A DNA stretch of 64,000 nucleotides from an uncultured beta proteobacterium (GTDB lineage: Bacteria > Pseudomonadota > Gammaproteobacteria > Burkholderiales > Burkholderiaceae_C), in assembly GCA_903823025.1 (NCBI GenBank), contig CAIJRK010000053.1:41691-105690 (forward strand), given 5' to 3'. A model generated the notes under the pieces. It did not search any database, was not told the DNA's origin, and saw nothing but the letters and a program-made list of their open reading frames with translations. Of the stretch, positions 47,600 to 56,523 are shown piece by piece. Position 1 is the stretch's first letter; the number at the start of each line of letters is the position of its first letter. A program made the translations under genes and the position numbers.

Positions 47600-48823
47600 A
47601 TGATGGACACGACACCGCATTTCCCTATCTATATGGACTACAGCTCCACCACGCCCTGTGATGACCGGGTCGTGGACGCCATGATTCCCTGGTTGCGCCA
47701 GCACTTTGGCAATCCGGCTTCCCGCAGTCACGCTTGGGGCTGGGAAGCCGAAGCCGCCGTTGAAAAAGCGCGCGAGCAAGTCGCCGCGTTGGTGGGTGCC
47801 GACCCCCGCGAAATCGTTTGGACTTCCGGCGCGACTGAGTCCAACAATCTGGCTTTGAAAGGTGCCGCTGGCTTTTATAAGACCAAAGGCAAGCACATCA
47901 TCACCATCAGAACCGAGCATAAAGCCGTGCTGGACACCTGCCGCGAGTTGGAGCGTCAAGGCTTTGAGGTGACCTATCTAGAAGTGCAGTCCGATGGCAT
48001 GGTTGATCTGGACGCCTTCAAAGCAGCGATTCGCCCGGACACCATGTTGGCCAGCGTCATGTTCGTGAACAACGAAATTGGCGTGATTCAGGACATCGCC
48101 GCGATTGGGATGATTTGCCGCGAAAACGGCATTGTTTTCCACGTCGATGCCGCGCAGGCAACGGGCCGGGTTGAGATTGACTTGAGTACTTTGCCAGTTG
48201 ATTTGATGAGCCTGACCGCGCACAAGACTTATGGCCCTAAAGGCATTGGCGCTTTGTTTGTCCGTCGCAAACCGCGTGTGCGCATTGAAGCGCAAATGCA
48301 TGGCGGTGGTCACGAACGCGGTATGCGTTCCGGCACCTTGCCCACGCACCAGATCGTCGGCATGGGCGAGGCTTACCACATTGCCAAAGAAGAAATGGCG
48401 GGCGAAAACGTGCGGATTCGCGCCCTGCATGACCGCATGTTGGCAGGTCTGAAAGACGTTGAACAAGTGTTTGTGAACGGTCATTTGGACAAGCGCGTGC
48501 CGCACAACCTGAACATCAGCTTTAACTATGTCGAAGGCGAATCTTTGATCATGGGCATCAAGGGTCTAGCCGTGTCCAGCGGTTCAGCCTGCACGTCGGC
48601 CAGCCTAGAACCCAGCTATGTGTTGCGCGCCTTGGGCCGCAGCGACGAGCTGGCGCACAGCAGTCTGCGCATGACGATTGGTCGCTTCACCACGGAAGAA
48701 GAAATTGATTACGCCGTGGAAACCATCAAAGTCAATGTCGCCAAGTTGCGCGATTTGAGTCCGCTTTGGGACATGTACAAAGAAGGTATCGACATCAGCA
48801 CCATTCAGTGGGCTGCTCACTAA
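47600..48823 (+). CDS. iscS: Cysteine desulfurase IscS
   Basis: 407 residues, PLP-dependent class V aminotransferase fold. The PLP lysine is in [13 protein letters not shown] and the active-site cysteine in [14 protein letters not shown]. It strips sulfur from cysteine and passes it as persulfide to IscU. 36 bases after iscR. Start at 47600 or 47603 (two ATGs in tandem). Confidence 0.97.
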   Translation: MMDTTPHFPIYMDYSSTTPCDDRVVDAMIPWLRQHFGNPASRSHAWGWEAEAAVEKAREQVAALVGADPREIVWTSGATESNNLALKGAAGFYKTKGKHIITIRTEHKAVLDTCRELERQGFEVTYLEVQSDGMVDLDAFKAAIRPDTMLASVMFVNNEIGVIQDIAAIGMICRENGIVFHVDAAQATGRVEIDLSTLPVDLMSLTAHKTYGPKGIGALFVRRKPRVRIEAQMHGGGHERGMRSGTLPTHQIVGMGEAYHIAKEEMAGENVRIRALHDRMLAGLKDVEQVFVNGHLDKRVPHNLNISFNYVEGESLIMGIKGLAVSSGSACTSASLEPSYVLRALGRSDELAHSSLRMTIGRFTTEEEIDYAVETIKVNVAKLRDLSPLWDMYKEGIDISTIQWAAH

Positions 48824-48851
48824 ACCCCATTAACCACACGAGGTAAACAAA

Positions 48852-49253
48852 ATGGCATATTCAGAAAAGGTCGTTGACCACTACGAAAACCCCCGCAACG
48901 TCGGCTCGTTCGACAAGGGTGATGACTCGGTTGGCACTGGCATGGTGGGTGCGCCCGCTTGCGGTGACGTGATGAAGCTGCAAATCAGGGTCAACCCGGA
49001 AACCGGCGTGATCGAAGATGCGCGCTTTAAAACCTACGGCTGCGGCTCGGCCATTGCCTCGTCATCTTTAGTGACCGAGTGGGTCAAGGGCAAGACGCTG
49101 GACCAAGCTGCTGCGCTCAAAAACAGTGAGATTGCCGAAGAGTTGGCGCTGCCGCCGGTCAAAATTCATTGCTCCATCTTGGCCGAAGACGCCATTAAGG
49201 CAGCCGTGAACGACTACCGGCAAAAGCACAACGCCCAACAACTGACGCACTAA
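48852..49253 (+). CDS. iscU: Fe-S cluster scaffold IscU
   Basis: 133 residues. The three cluster cysteines lie in [16 protein letters not shown] and [20 protein letters not shown] is the HscA-recognition peptide (LPPVK). It assembles [2Fe-2S] clusters with IscS. Confidence 0.97.
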   Translation: MAYSEKVVDHYENPRNVGSFDKGDDSVGTGMVGAPACGDVMKLQIRVNPETGVIEDARFKTYGCGSAIASSSLVTEWVKGKTLDQAAALKNSEIAEELALPPVKIHCSILAEDAIKAAVNDYRQKHNAQQLTH

Positions 49254-49254
49254 C

Positions 49255-49578
49255 ATGGCCGTCACGCTGACTGAAGCTGCCGCCCGGCACGTTACCCGCT
49301 ACCTTACCAAACGAGGTAAGGGCGTCGGGGTGCGTCTGGGTGTCAAAACCACAGGCTGCTCGGGCCTGGCTTACAAATTAGAGTACGTGGACGAAGTCGA
49401 GCCGGAAGATATGGTGTTTGAAGGTCACGGCGTCAAAGTGCTGATTGAGCCTAAAAGCTTTGCTTACCTCGATGGCACTGAACTCGATTTTGTTCGTGAG
49501 GGCCTGAACGAAGGTTTCAAATTTAACAACCCAAAAGAGCGTGATCGTTGTGGTTGCGGGGAATCTTTCCGCGTATGA
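49255..49578 (+). CDS. iscA: Iron-sulfur carrier IscA (A-type)
   Basis: 107 residues. The conserved cysteines are in TTGCSGLAY and RCGCGESF. It carries clusters or iron to target apoproteins. It starts 1 base after iscU ends. Confidence 0.96.
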   Translation: MAVTLTEAAARHVTRYLTKRGKGVGVRLGVKTTGCSGLAYKLEYVDEVEPEDMVFEGHGVKVLIEPKSFAYLDGTELDFVREGLNEGFKFNNPKERDRCGCGESFRV

Positions 49579-50108
49579 ATCTTCAATCCAATGACTTTGA
49601 GTTGTTTGGTCTTGCACCGCAATTTGCGCAAGACCGTGCCGCTATCGACGCCCGCTGGAAAGACCTGCAACGCGAAGCGCATCCCGATAAGTTTGCCGCG
49701 CAAGGCGCTGCCGCACAGCGCGTGGCGATGCAGTGGTCGGTGCGCATCAATGAGGCCTACCAACGGCTGAAAGACCCGCTTCAACGGGCCGCTTATTTGT
49801 GCGAGTTAAACGACGCGCCCATTAATGCGGAAAATAATACGGCCATGCCGACAGCATTTTTGATGCAGCAAATGGCGTGGCGCGAGGCTCTGGATGAAGC
49901 GCAAAGTGCCGCTGAGTTAGATGACCTTAACGCCAAAGTTATCGCCGCCCGTCAGGCAGCGCTGCAAACATGCGGCCAACTGCTCGATGAGCACCACAAC
50001 TACACGCAGGCGGTACAACAGGTCAGAGCGCTGATGTTCATCAAGCGCTTTGCCAGCGATGTTGACGCCCGCCTCGACCAAATGGACACGGCAGACGGGG
50101 GGCACTAA
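49575..50108 (+). CDS. hscB: Co-chaperone HscB
   Basis: 177 residues from 49575, whose ATG overlaps the iscA stop by 4 bases. The J domain carries the HPD motif in [12 protein letters not shown]. The C-terminal helical domain (about 85-170) binds IscU. It stimulates the HscA ATPase. Confidence 0.95.
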   Translation: MNLQSNDFELFGLAPQFAQDRAAIDARWKDLQREAHPDKFAAQGAAAQRVAMQWSVRINEAYQRLKDPLQRAAYLCELNDAPINAENNTAMPTAFLMQQMAWREALDEAQSAAELDDLNAKVIAARQAALQTCGQLLDEHHNYTQAVQQVRALMFIKRFASDVDARLDQMDTADGGH

Positions 50109-50132
50109 GTCCCCTATCTTTTAAAAAAATAC

Positions 50133-51989
50133 ATGGCGCTTTTACAAATTTCCGAACCCGGTCACACCCCCAATCCACACGAACGCCGCATTGCGGTTGG
50201 CATTGATTTAGGCACCACGCATTCACTGGTCGCCTCCGTGCGCAATGGCGTGGCCGAATGTCTGCCGGACGCGCAAGGCCGCGTTATCTTGCCGTCGGTC
50301 GTGCGTTACCTGCAAGGCGGCGCACGTCAAATTGGTTTTGAAGCGCAAGCGGCGTTAGCGCTGGACCCTGAAAATACCCTGGCCTCCGTCAAGCGCTTTA
50401 TGGGACGCAGTCTGTCTGATGTGGTGGGACACGACAAACTACCTTATCGTTTTGTGGATCATCCGGGAATGCTCGGGCTGCAAACCGTGCAAGGTGAGAA
50501 GTCGCCGGTCGAGGTCAGCGCCGATATTTTGGCCACCTTGCGTTACCGCGCTGAAGACACGTTTAACGATGATTTGTTTGGGGCCGTCATCACCGTGCCC
50601 GCTTATTTTGATGACGCCCAGCGCCAAGCCACCAAAGACGCCGCGCAATTGGCGGGCCTCAACGTGCTGCGCCTCATCAATGAACCCACAGCTGCCGCTA
50701 TTGCCTACGGACTGGACAATACCAGCGAAGGCGTTTATGCCATTTTTGACTTGGGTGGCGGCACCTTTGATATTTCTATATTGCGGCTGACGCAAGGGGT
50801 GTTTGAAGTCGTGGCGACCGGCGGCGACTCCGCACTAGGCGGCGATGACTACGACCATGCACTTGCCGACTGGGTGCTGTCGCAAGCCGGCACCTCAGTG
50901 GTCACCGCGTCTGACAAGGCGACTGTCAAAGTAGCGGCACGCGCTTGCAAGGAAGCTTTGTCGCAAGCGACGTCGGTAGTCTTTGGGGCCACATTAAGCG
51001 GCGGCGCCATCGCCTTAAAGGTTGAAAAGGCACAGTTTGACGCCGTGACGAAAGACCTGACCGCTCGAACCATCACTGCCGTGCGCAAAGCCTTGCGCGA
51101 TTCAGCGTTGTCTGTTGATGAGGTCAAAGGTGTGGTTATGGTGGGTGGGGCCACCCGGATGCCACAAATACAACAGGCAGTGGCAACATTTTTTGACCGC
51201 GAACCGTTGACCAACCTGAACCCCGATGAAGTCGTGGCGCTGGGCGCTGCCATTCAAGCCAACCAGTTGGCGGGCAACAATACAACGGATGATTTGCTGC
51301 TGCTGGACGTGATTCCGTTATCGCTTGGCATTGAAACCATGGGCGGTTTGGTCGAGCGCATCGTGCCACGCAACGAAACCATTCCGACCGCCAAGGCGCA
51401 AGATTTCACCACCTTCAAAGATGGGCAAACGGCTTTGGCCTTACACGTTGTTCAGGGTGAACGTGATTTGGTGGCCGATTGCCGCAGTCTGGCGCGCTTT
51501 GAGCTACGTGGCATTCCGCCGATGGTCGCCGGGGCGGCGCGTATTCGCGTCACCTTCACGGTGGACGCAGACGGGCTTTTAAGCGTCACGGCCAAAGAAC
51601 AACTCAGTGGTGTCGAGGCCCGCATTGACGTCAAACCGTCGTATGGTTTGGGGGATGATCAAATCGCCGAAATGCTGCAAGACAGCTTCACCACGGCTGA
51701 GTTCGACATGAAGGCCCGCGCACTCGCTGAGGCCCGAGTCGATGGCGAGCGCATGTTGCTGGCAACCCTGAGTGCGCTGGCCGCCGATGGTGATTTGCTC
51801 TCGCCTGCAGATCGCACCGCCATTGACGCACTAATGGCGGCGCTGAAGCTCGCGCAACCGCTGCAAGATGCGGTTCTGATTGAAGCGGCTACGCTGGCGC
51901 TGGCCAAAGGCACCGAAGCGTTCGCAGCGATGCGAATGAACCGGGGCATTCAAAAAGCGTTGGCCGGCAAAAACATTGCGACGGTCTAA
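50133..51989 (+). CDS. hscA: Hsp70-type chaperone HscA
   Basis: 618 residues. The ATPase domain starts with [16 protein letters not shown], with [14 protein letters not shown] and the connecting motif [14 protein letters not shown]. The substrate-binding domain follows from about 390. With HscB it releases clusters from IscU. It lies 24 bases after hscB. Confidence 0.97.
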   Translation: MALLQISEPGHTPNPHERRIAVGIDLGTTHSLVASVRNGVAECLPDAQGRVILPSVVRYLQGGARQIGFEAQAALALDPENTLASVKRFMGRSLSDVVGHDKLPYRFVDHPGMLGLQTVQGEKSPVEVSADILATLRYRAEDTFNDDLFGAVITVPAYFDDAQRQATKDAAQLAGLNVLRLINEPTAAAIAYGLDNTSEGVYAIFDLGGGTFDISILRLTQGVFEVVATGGDSALGGDDYDHALADWVLSQAGTSVVTASDKATVKVAARACKEALSQATSVVFGATLSGGAIALKVEKAQFDAVTKDLTARTITAVRKALRDSALSVDEVKGVVMVGGATRMPQIQQAVATFFDREPLTNLNPDEVVALGAAIQANQLAGNNTTDDLLLLDVIPLSLGIETMGGLVERIVPRNETIPTAKAQDFTTFKDGQTALALHVVQGERDLVADCRSLARFELRGIPPMVAGAARIRVTFTVDADGLLSVTAKEQLSGVEARIDVKPSYGLGDDQIAEMLQDSFTTAEFDMKARALAEARVDGERMLLATLSALAADGDLLSPADRTAIDALMAALKLAQPLQDAVLIEAATLALAKGTEAFAAMRMNRGIQKALAGKNIATV

Positions 51990-52011
51990 ATCAGACTTAC
52001 TGGAAAAATCC

Positions 52012-52350
52012 ATGCCTATTATCAAAATACTGCCACATCCAGAATACTGTCCTCAGGGTGCTGAAATATCTGCGCCCGCTGGCACCTCTATTTGTGAAGC
52101 CTTGCTGGACAACCACATCAACATCGAGCACGCCTGCGAGATGAGTTGTGCGTGCACCACCTGCCACGTTATCGTGCGCGAAGGGTTTGCTTCGCTCAAT
52201 GCCGTGGATGAGAATGAGGATGACTTTCTTGACCGTGCCTGGGGTCTGGAGCCAAATTCGCGTTTGAGCTGCCAAGCTATCCTTGCGCAAAAAGACCTGG
52301 TTGTCGAGATTCCAAAATATTCCGTCAACCACGCTAAAGAGCTTCACTGA
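52012..52350 (+). CDS. fdx: [2Fe-2S] ferredoxin of the isc operon
   Basis: 112 residues from 52012. The cluster cysteines lie in HACEMSCACTTCHV and LSCQAI, the adrenodoxin-type pattern. It supplies electrons for cluster assembly. It closes the isc operon; no iscX follows. Confidence 0.96.
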   Translation: MPIIKILPHPEYCPQGAEISAPAGTSICEALLDNHINIEHACEMSCACTTCHVIVREGFASLNAVDENEDDFLDRAWGLEPNSRLSCQAILAQKDLVVEIPKYSVNHAKELH

Positions 52351-52355
52351 TTTTT

Positions 52356-53057
52356 ATGCGTCAAATTTTTCTCGATACCGAAACGACGGGCCTGTCCGCT
52401 GACAACGGTGACCGTGTGATTGAAATTGGCTGTGTCGAGTTGCTGCACCGTAAGTTGACGGGCAACAACAAACACTTTTACCTCAATCCCGGCCGCGAAA
52501 GTCATGAAGAGGCGCTGAAGATTCACGGCATTACCAGCGAATTCTTGAAGGACAAGCCCCAGTTTGGGGCCGTCGCCGATGATCTGCTGGACTACCTGAA
52601 AGATGCTGAAATCATCATTCACAATGCCGTTTTTGACGTCGGGTTTCTGAACAAGGAACTCAGCTTGACGGGTCGCGCCCCGCTGAAAGCGACGGTGGCG
52701 CGCGTGACCGATACGTTGGTCATGGCCAAGGAAATGTTTCCTGGCAAACGCAACTCATTGAATGCGCTGTGTGATCGGCTAGGCGTTGACCGTTCTGGCC
52801 GCACCCTGCATGGCGCCTTGCTGGATGCAGAACTGCTGGCCGATGTTTACATCAATCTCACACGCGGACAAAACGCGCTGCAAATGGAAGGTGGCGCTGA
52901 CGAGAGCAAGGGGTTGACGCTTGTCAAGCTTGACCTGCGCGGCATTGCACTGCCGGTGCTGGCGGCCAACGACCAAGAGCGTGCGGCCCACGAAGAGGTA
53001 CTGGCTCAGATTGATAAAGCCAGTAAAAGTAAAACAGTCTGGCGCATAGCCGCCTGA
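52356..53057 (+). CDS. dnaQ: DNA polymerase III epsilon subunit (3'-5' proofreading exonuclease)
   Basis: 233 residues. Exo I motif FLDTETTGLS, Exo II in IIHNAVFDVGFLNKE, and the DEDDh ending with GRTLHGALLDAELLADVY. It proofreads the replicative polymerase. Only 5 bases after fdx, so it probably shares the isc transcript in part. The DNA-polymerase-binding tail is present but short. Confidence 0.95.
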   Translation: MRQIFLDTETTGLSADNGDRVIEIGCVELLHRKLTGNNKHFYLNPGRESHEEALKIHGITSEFLKDKPQFGAVADDLLDYLKDAEIIIHNAVFDVGFLNKELSLTGRAPLKATVARVTDTLVMAKEMFPGKRNSLNALCDRLGVDRSGRTLHGALLDAELLADVYINLTRGQNALQMEGGADESKGLTLVKLDLRGIALPVLAANDQERAAHEEVLAQIDKASKSKTVWRIAA

Positions 53058-53096
53058 AACTAAGGCATAATTGGAGGCTTACCTGATACCAATTCA

Positions 53097-53171
53097 GGGC
53101 GATTAGCTCAGGGGTAGAGCACTGCATTCACACTGCAGGGGTCGCAAGTTCGAAACTTGCATCGCCCACCA
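53097..53171 (+). tRNA. tRNA-Val (anticodon CAC)
   Basis: 75 bases with encoded CCA. Acceptor GGGCGAT/ATCGCCC, anticodon CAC in the loop TTCACAC, T-arm AGTTCGAAACT. It marks the boundary between core genes and the accessory region. Confidence 0.97.
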
Positions 53172-53189
53172 AACAAAGCGTTATAAATC

Positions 53190-53222
53190 AAGGACTTAGC
53201 AGAAATGCCAAGTCCTTTTTTT
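53190..53222 (+). terminator. Terminator after tRNA-Val
   Basis: AAGGACTT and AAGTCCTT form an 8-bp stem around a 12-base loop with an extra GC pair pair inside, followed by a run of Ts. Confidence 0.75.
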
Positions 53223-53488
53223 ATTGCTGGTGTCTAAAAAGTGTCTAAAACGCACGTGGACATGGCTGGACAACCACGGACCATTTGACTGATTTTTAAC
53301 GTCCGAGCTCAACTTGGGCGAGAGCGATTTTTCTCAGGTCAATCATGGCCAATGATCCTGAAAAATGAAAACGTTTGTTTTTTGCGGCAGCATCGTTTTC
53401 ATGCTGTCGTACCACTCCGAAAAACATTCCAATGAGCCTAATGTGTTGCACTTCAGAATAGATCTCGATTCTGCACCTGTTCGTTAAA

Positions 53489-53512
53489 TTTGTGTACACT
53501 ATGATTCACAAA
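53489..53512. promoter_or_regulatory. Inverted repeat and -10 in front of the toxin-antitoxin pair
   Basis: TTTGTG and CACAAA, 12 bases apart, flank TACACT (53495-53500), a -10-like hexamer. A second repeat, GTGC...GCAC, follows at about 53514-53527. Such sites are usual targets of the antitoxin, which represses its own operon. Confidence 0.5.
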
Positions 53513-53541
53513 TGTGCAATTTCGCACGAAAGGTGATGATC

Positions 53542-53826
53542 ATGGAAGCAGCTAAAGTTGGTATCCGAGAGTTTCGTGCGGGAATGGCAGAGTTCATTGC
53601 ATCCAGTACGCCTGTGGCGGTTACGCGCCACGGTCATACTGTCGGCTACTTTATTCCCACGAAAGGCAAAGCCGACGCCGACATTGCCGCATTGAAGAAT
53701 GCCAGCAAGACCCTGGATCGGTTGCTGGCGGCACAGGGCGTCGATGTAGAAGACGTGGTGACTGAATTTAAAGCGGCCCGCAAACAGACAAGCGCACACA
53801 AAAAATCCAAGGCTACTGTTGCATGA
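53542..53826 (+). CDS. Antitoxin, Phd/YefM type
   Basis: About 94 residues from the ATG at 53542 with AAAGG 8 bases before it. The N-terminal part (VGIREFRAGMAEFIASSTPVAVTRHGHTVGYFIP) matches the Phd/YefM DNA-binding and dimerisation fold. The basic C-terminal tail (RKQTSAHKKSK) would wrap the toxin. Overlaps the toxin gene by 4 bases. Confidence 0.8.
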   Translation: MEAAKVGIREFRAGMAEFIASSTPVAVTRHGHTVGYFIPTKGKADADIAALKNASKTLDRLLAAQGVDVEDVVTEFKAARKQTSAHKKSKATVA

Positions 53827-54245
53827 GTAATAAGGCCATCGTCCTGGATGCCAATATCCTGATTCGAGCGGTGCTTGGCAAGCGGGTGCGAGAACTGCTT
53901 CTTGAATATGCGGTAACCGTCAAATTCTTCGCGCCTGATGTGGCGTACGCCGATGCCCGCAAGTACCTGCCAGCGTTGCTGGAGAAACGTGGTGTCCAAA
54001 GTGCATCTGCCATGGCAGTTCTCGACACCCTTGAAGCAATTGTGCAACCCCTTGAACTTGAGCTTTACGTGGGCTTGCAACAACAGGCACTTCAACGAAT
54101 TGCCATGCGGGATGCCGATGACTGGCCGGTTCTTGCCTGTGCCATGACGATTGGCTGCTCCGTATGGACAGAAGATGCTGATTTTTTCGGGACGGGCGTG
54201 GCAACGTGGACAACTGACCGTGTTGAGTTGTATTTGGCTGGTTGA
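53823..54245 (+). CDS. Toxin, PIN-domain RNase
   Basis: 140 residues. Acidic metal-binding residues of PIN nucleases: Asp9 (IVLDANILIRA), Asp100 in RDADDWPVLA, and Asp118/Asp120 in TEDADFFG. It probably cleaves RNA when free of the antitoxin. The target is unknown. Confidence 0.82.
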   Translation: MSNKAIVLDANILIRAVLGKRVRELLLEYAVTVKFFAPDVAYADARKYLPALLEKRGVQSASAMAVLDTLEAIVQPLELELYVGLQQQALQRIAMRDADDWPVLACAMTIGCSVWTEDADFFGTGVATWTTDRVELYLAG

Positions 54246-55341
54246 TTTGGCCACCTTTGGCACTGGATTGCAGCGTGACCATAGCGACCGGCCACAGCTG
54301 TATGGGGCCTCAAAGGGAAGGATGTCCAATCGCAGTTGGTGCTGTGCCTGCGGTTTCTTGCACCACTTTCAAGGCCTGGCGTGATCGCGCTGAATGATGG
54401 TGCGATAAGCACCCGCAGAGAATGTCGTACCCCAAGAATGTTCACATAAAGTGATGTTGGCGGCACAAGAACTGCGCACTGGAGCCTGTGTTTCTATTAC
54501 CGCAAAAAATGTCAGCCGCATTATCGATCTGGTTGTTCCAGACCGGTCGCTCGGCTGTGCACTGAAAAGTCGGCAATGTGGCGATGATTTCACCACTTGG
54601 AGTACCCGGACTCGACCAGATCCGGTCACTGGAGACTACTCACCCATAGCTGCCATTGACCAGCGTGATCAAGCCCGCCATTGAAAACCTATTTTATCAA
54701 TGGTTAAATAACAAAAGAAAAGCCAACCGAAGCGGCACGACGATTGGAGTTGAGTATAGAAATCGAACGGATGGAAGGTGACGTTGCGACGTTTGTCAAA
54801 ATTTGAGCGCGAAGTGCGCATATGGATCACTTGGTGAGGCTTGATTCTCATATTGATCTGCGCTTGAGTAGTAGCCTGAGACGGGTCCCCCGAAAGCAGA
54901 GCATTGTTGGCCGCGGGGTGAAGCAGGAATCTAGCCAGCCAATACGCTAACTCGGTCCGTTCGATTCGAAGGAGACAGTCGCCAGAGTCCATCAACACCA
55001 CACTATGGCGCCGCTAACCATCGAAATCATCGCCATATTGCCTACCTGCGAGCAGAAATCGGCTGTTTCAATATCGAGATCCGTCGCAGCTAAGCAGTAC
55101 GTGGCAGCCTACTTAACTATTCATTTGAACCTTACTTCGCAATTGAATAGTTCAGGTACTCAGGGTTGGGACCTGACTACATTCAAGCCCGGCTGCATTC
55201 GTGGTTGTTCGATTAAGGTTAAGTATCGGGAGTCAGGAAATTCTGTTCAGATCGGCGTAAACATGGAATTTGACTTTCTTGTTTGTGTGGTTCGAAATAA
55301 CTCGTTGAGGATTGATTCGAGTAATCTTCAAGGTAAGCTAT
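54246..55341. other. Low-coding stretch between the toxin gene and jetD
   Basis: About 1.1 kb. Only short frames occur, none with convincing protein character except the one described at 55005-55341. It is probably decayed mobile DNA. No inverted-repeat ends of an insertion sequence were seen. Confidence 0.45.
55005..55341 (+). pseudogene. Possible truncated nuclease-like gene
   Basis: A frame from 55005 reads RSVAAKQYVAAYLTIHLNL, then GWDLTTFKPGCIRGCSIKVKY (partly) and MEFDFLVCVVRN. GWDL followed by IKVKYR recalls a PD-(D/E)xK core with D and K in place. Protein character stops where jetD ends (55342); beyond that the frame runs antisense to jetD. Function is a guess. Confidence 0.3.
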
Positions 55342-56523
55342 TCAGCGGCGTTCCAGCGCTTCCTGCTCGGCGACGAAGCCGGCCTCAAGCACTGATCGTC
55401 CAAGGTCGGGCCAGCCGGCTGCGCAAGCGAAGTGGTGGATGTGCTCAAGGGTCCGAGAAGAAGCCTTAACCCGCATCGCAGTGGGTACATCGTCAGGTGA
55501 CATCGAATAGGGCTGAAGCTTAAAGCCAGCTGCCTTAGTAACGGCCGCTATCGTGGAGGCAATCCGAAATCCCCCCTCATCGATATCCCCCCAGTGAAAA
55601 ATAGGGGTAGTCGGCGACAGGCTCACCAGTAGCCGCATGTACATGGCGCGCCAGGCCGGGGAGGGCATACCGGCAGTGTAGACAAGAAGCACCTTATCGT
55701 CTTGGCGCCTCTTCGCCTCACTGTGAAACGTGGTCTTGTTCTCAATGGTGATGACTTCAGTCACCTTGCTTGCCACTGCCTGAATGGTTGCAGCTGGCAG
55801 TCCTAGGTATGGAGCGTCGATCAATCCAGTGGTGCGGTCGCGCGCAATGTGCACGTGACCGGCCAACAGCACGGGATGCTCCTCACGGAACAGTCCCAGC
55901 TCTTGCCACACCTGGGCCGCAACCCTTGGGGTCTCCTCGATGCTGCCACTCAGCAGGACGTCGAGCTGGGGAGTGAGGGCTTCAATCCGCTTGCTGTCCT
56001 GGAACAACCGCGCGCTGAATTCGCGGACCGGGGCGGCAACCGAGTCCTGGCTGCGCGCTGCGCAGGCCCGAATGGTTTTGGCTGCATCGATCCAGGCGCC
56101 CGCGTCCTGCGGGCCCAAGCCGCGCACCTTGGCCATTTCGGACCAGCGCGAAACTATTTCCAGGATCACAGGGAACTCTGCCTTCAATAGCTCCAGCTGG
56201 CAAATGGTCTGGGCTAGCTGGTCCGCATAGGTGCTGCGCCCCAGAAAGCGTGCAAGCGCCTGCACGTCCACCAGGTCAATGCGCTCAAACAGGCCATCTT
56301 TCGGATTCAGCTTGTCACGTTGCAGTGTGACGGCAGCGGCGTCGCGCGCGGCCAAAAACGTCTCATCGCATTCCTGCTTTTGCTGCCAGCTTCTGAGGTC
56401 GCTGTAGGGTTTCAAGTGCGTGGCTGTCAGTGCTGGTGCGCGCGCACGTGCGCCAGCAGCGTGCTTGTTGCCGGCCTCCAGCAGTTTGATCAGCAATTCC
56501 CTGGCGATGGCGCCTGCGCTCAT
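55342..56523 (-). CDS. jetD: Wadjet protein JetD (Toprim-type DNA nuclease)
   Basis: 393 residues. The C-terminal Toprim-like domain has Glu261 in ITIENKTTF and the acidic pair Asp313/Asp315 in FHWGDIDEGGF. The N-terminal domain (about 1-190) is helical, as in DUF3322/DUF2220 proteins. In Wadjet, JetD cuts plasmid DNA that the JetABC complex has extruded into loops. Its start overlaps the jetC stop by 4 bases. Confidence 0.9.
   Translation of the reverse strand: MSAGAIARELLIKLLEAGNKHAAGARARAPALTATHLKPYSDLRSWQQKQECDETFLAARDAAAVTLQRDKLNPKDGLFERIDLVDVQALARFLGRSTYADQLAQTICQLELLKAEFPVILEIVSRWSEMAKVRGLGPQDAGAWIDAAKTIRACAARSQDSVAAPVREFSARLFQDSKRIEALTPQLDVLLSGSIEETPRVAAQVWQELGLFREEHPVLLAGHVHIARDRTTGLIDAPYLGLPAATIQAVASKVTEVITIENKTTFHSEAKRRQDDKVLLVYTAGMPSPAWRAMYMRLLVSLSPTTPIFHWGDIDEGGFRIASTIAAVTKAAGFKLQPYSMSPDDVPTAMRVKASSRTLEHIHHFACAAGWPDLGRSVLEAGFVAEQEALERR

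Larger units (their letters stand above)
53172..53541. other. Region between tRNA-Val and the antitoxin gene
   Basis: About 370 bases. It holds the tRNA terminator, then a tandem repeat of GTGTCTAAAA (53230-53250) and a phrase TGGACATGGCTGGACAACC that resembles sequence found beside integrase-inserted islands. An attachment-site relic is possible but no second copy of the tRNA end was seen downstream. A weak minus frame (53296-53499) could be a fragment. Confidence 0.35.

Noticed and set aside
53097..53171. tRNA 3' end as an attachment core with a second copy in the window
   Set aside because: I looked for a repeat of the tRNA-Val 3' end downstream to 64000 and saw none, so attachment sites are not annotated.
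53296..53499. A minus-strand frame beside the toxin-antitoxin operator
   Set aside because: It begins with GTG inside the operator region, has no ribosome site and no recognisable domain. It may be a fragment, but I could not support a gene.
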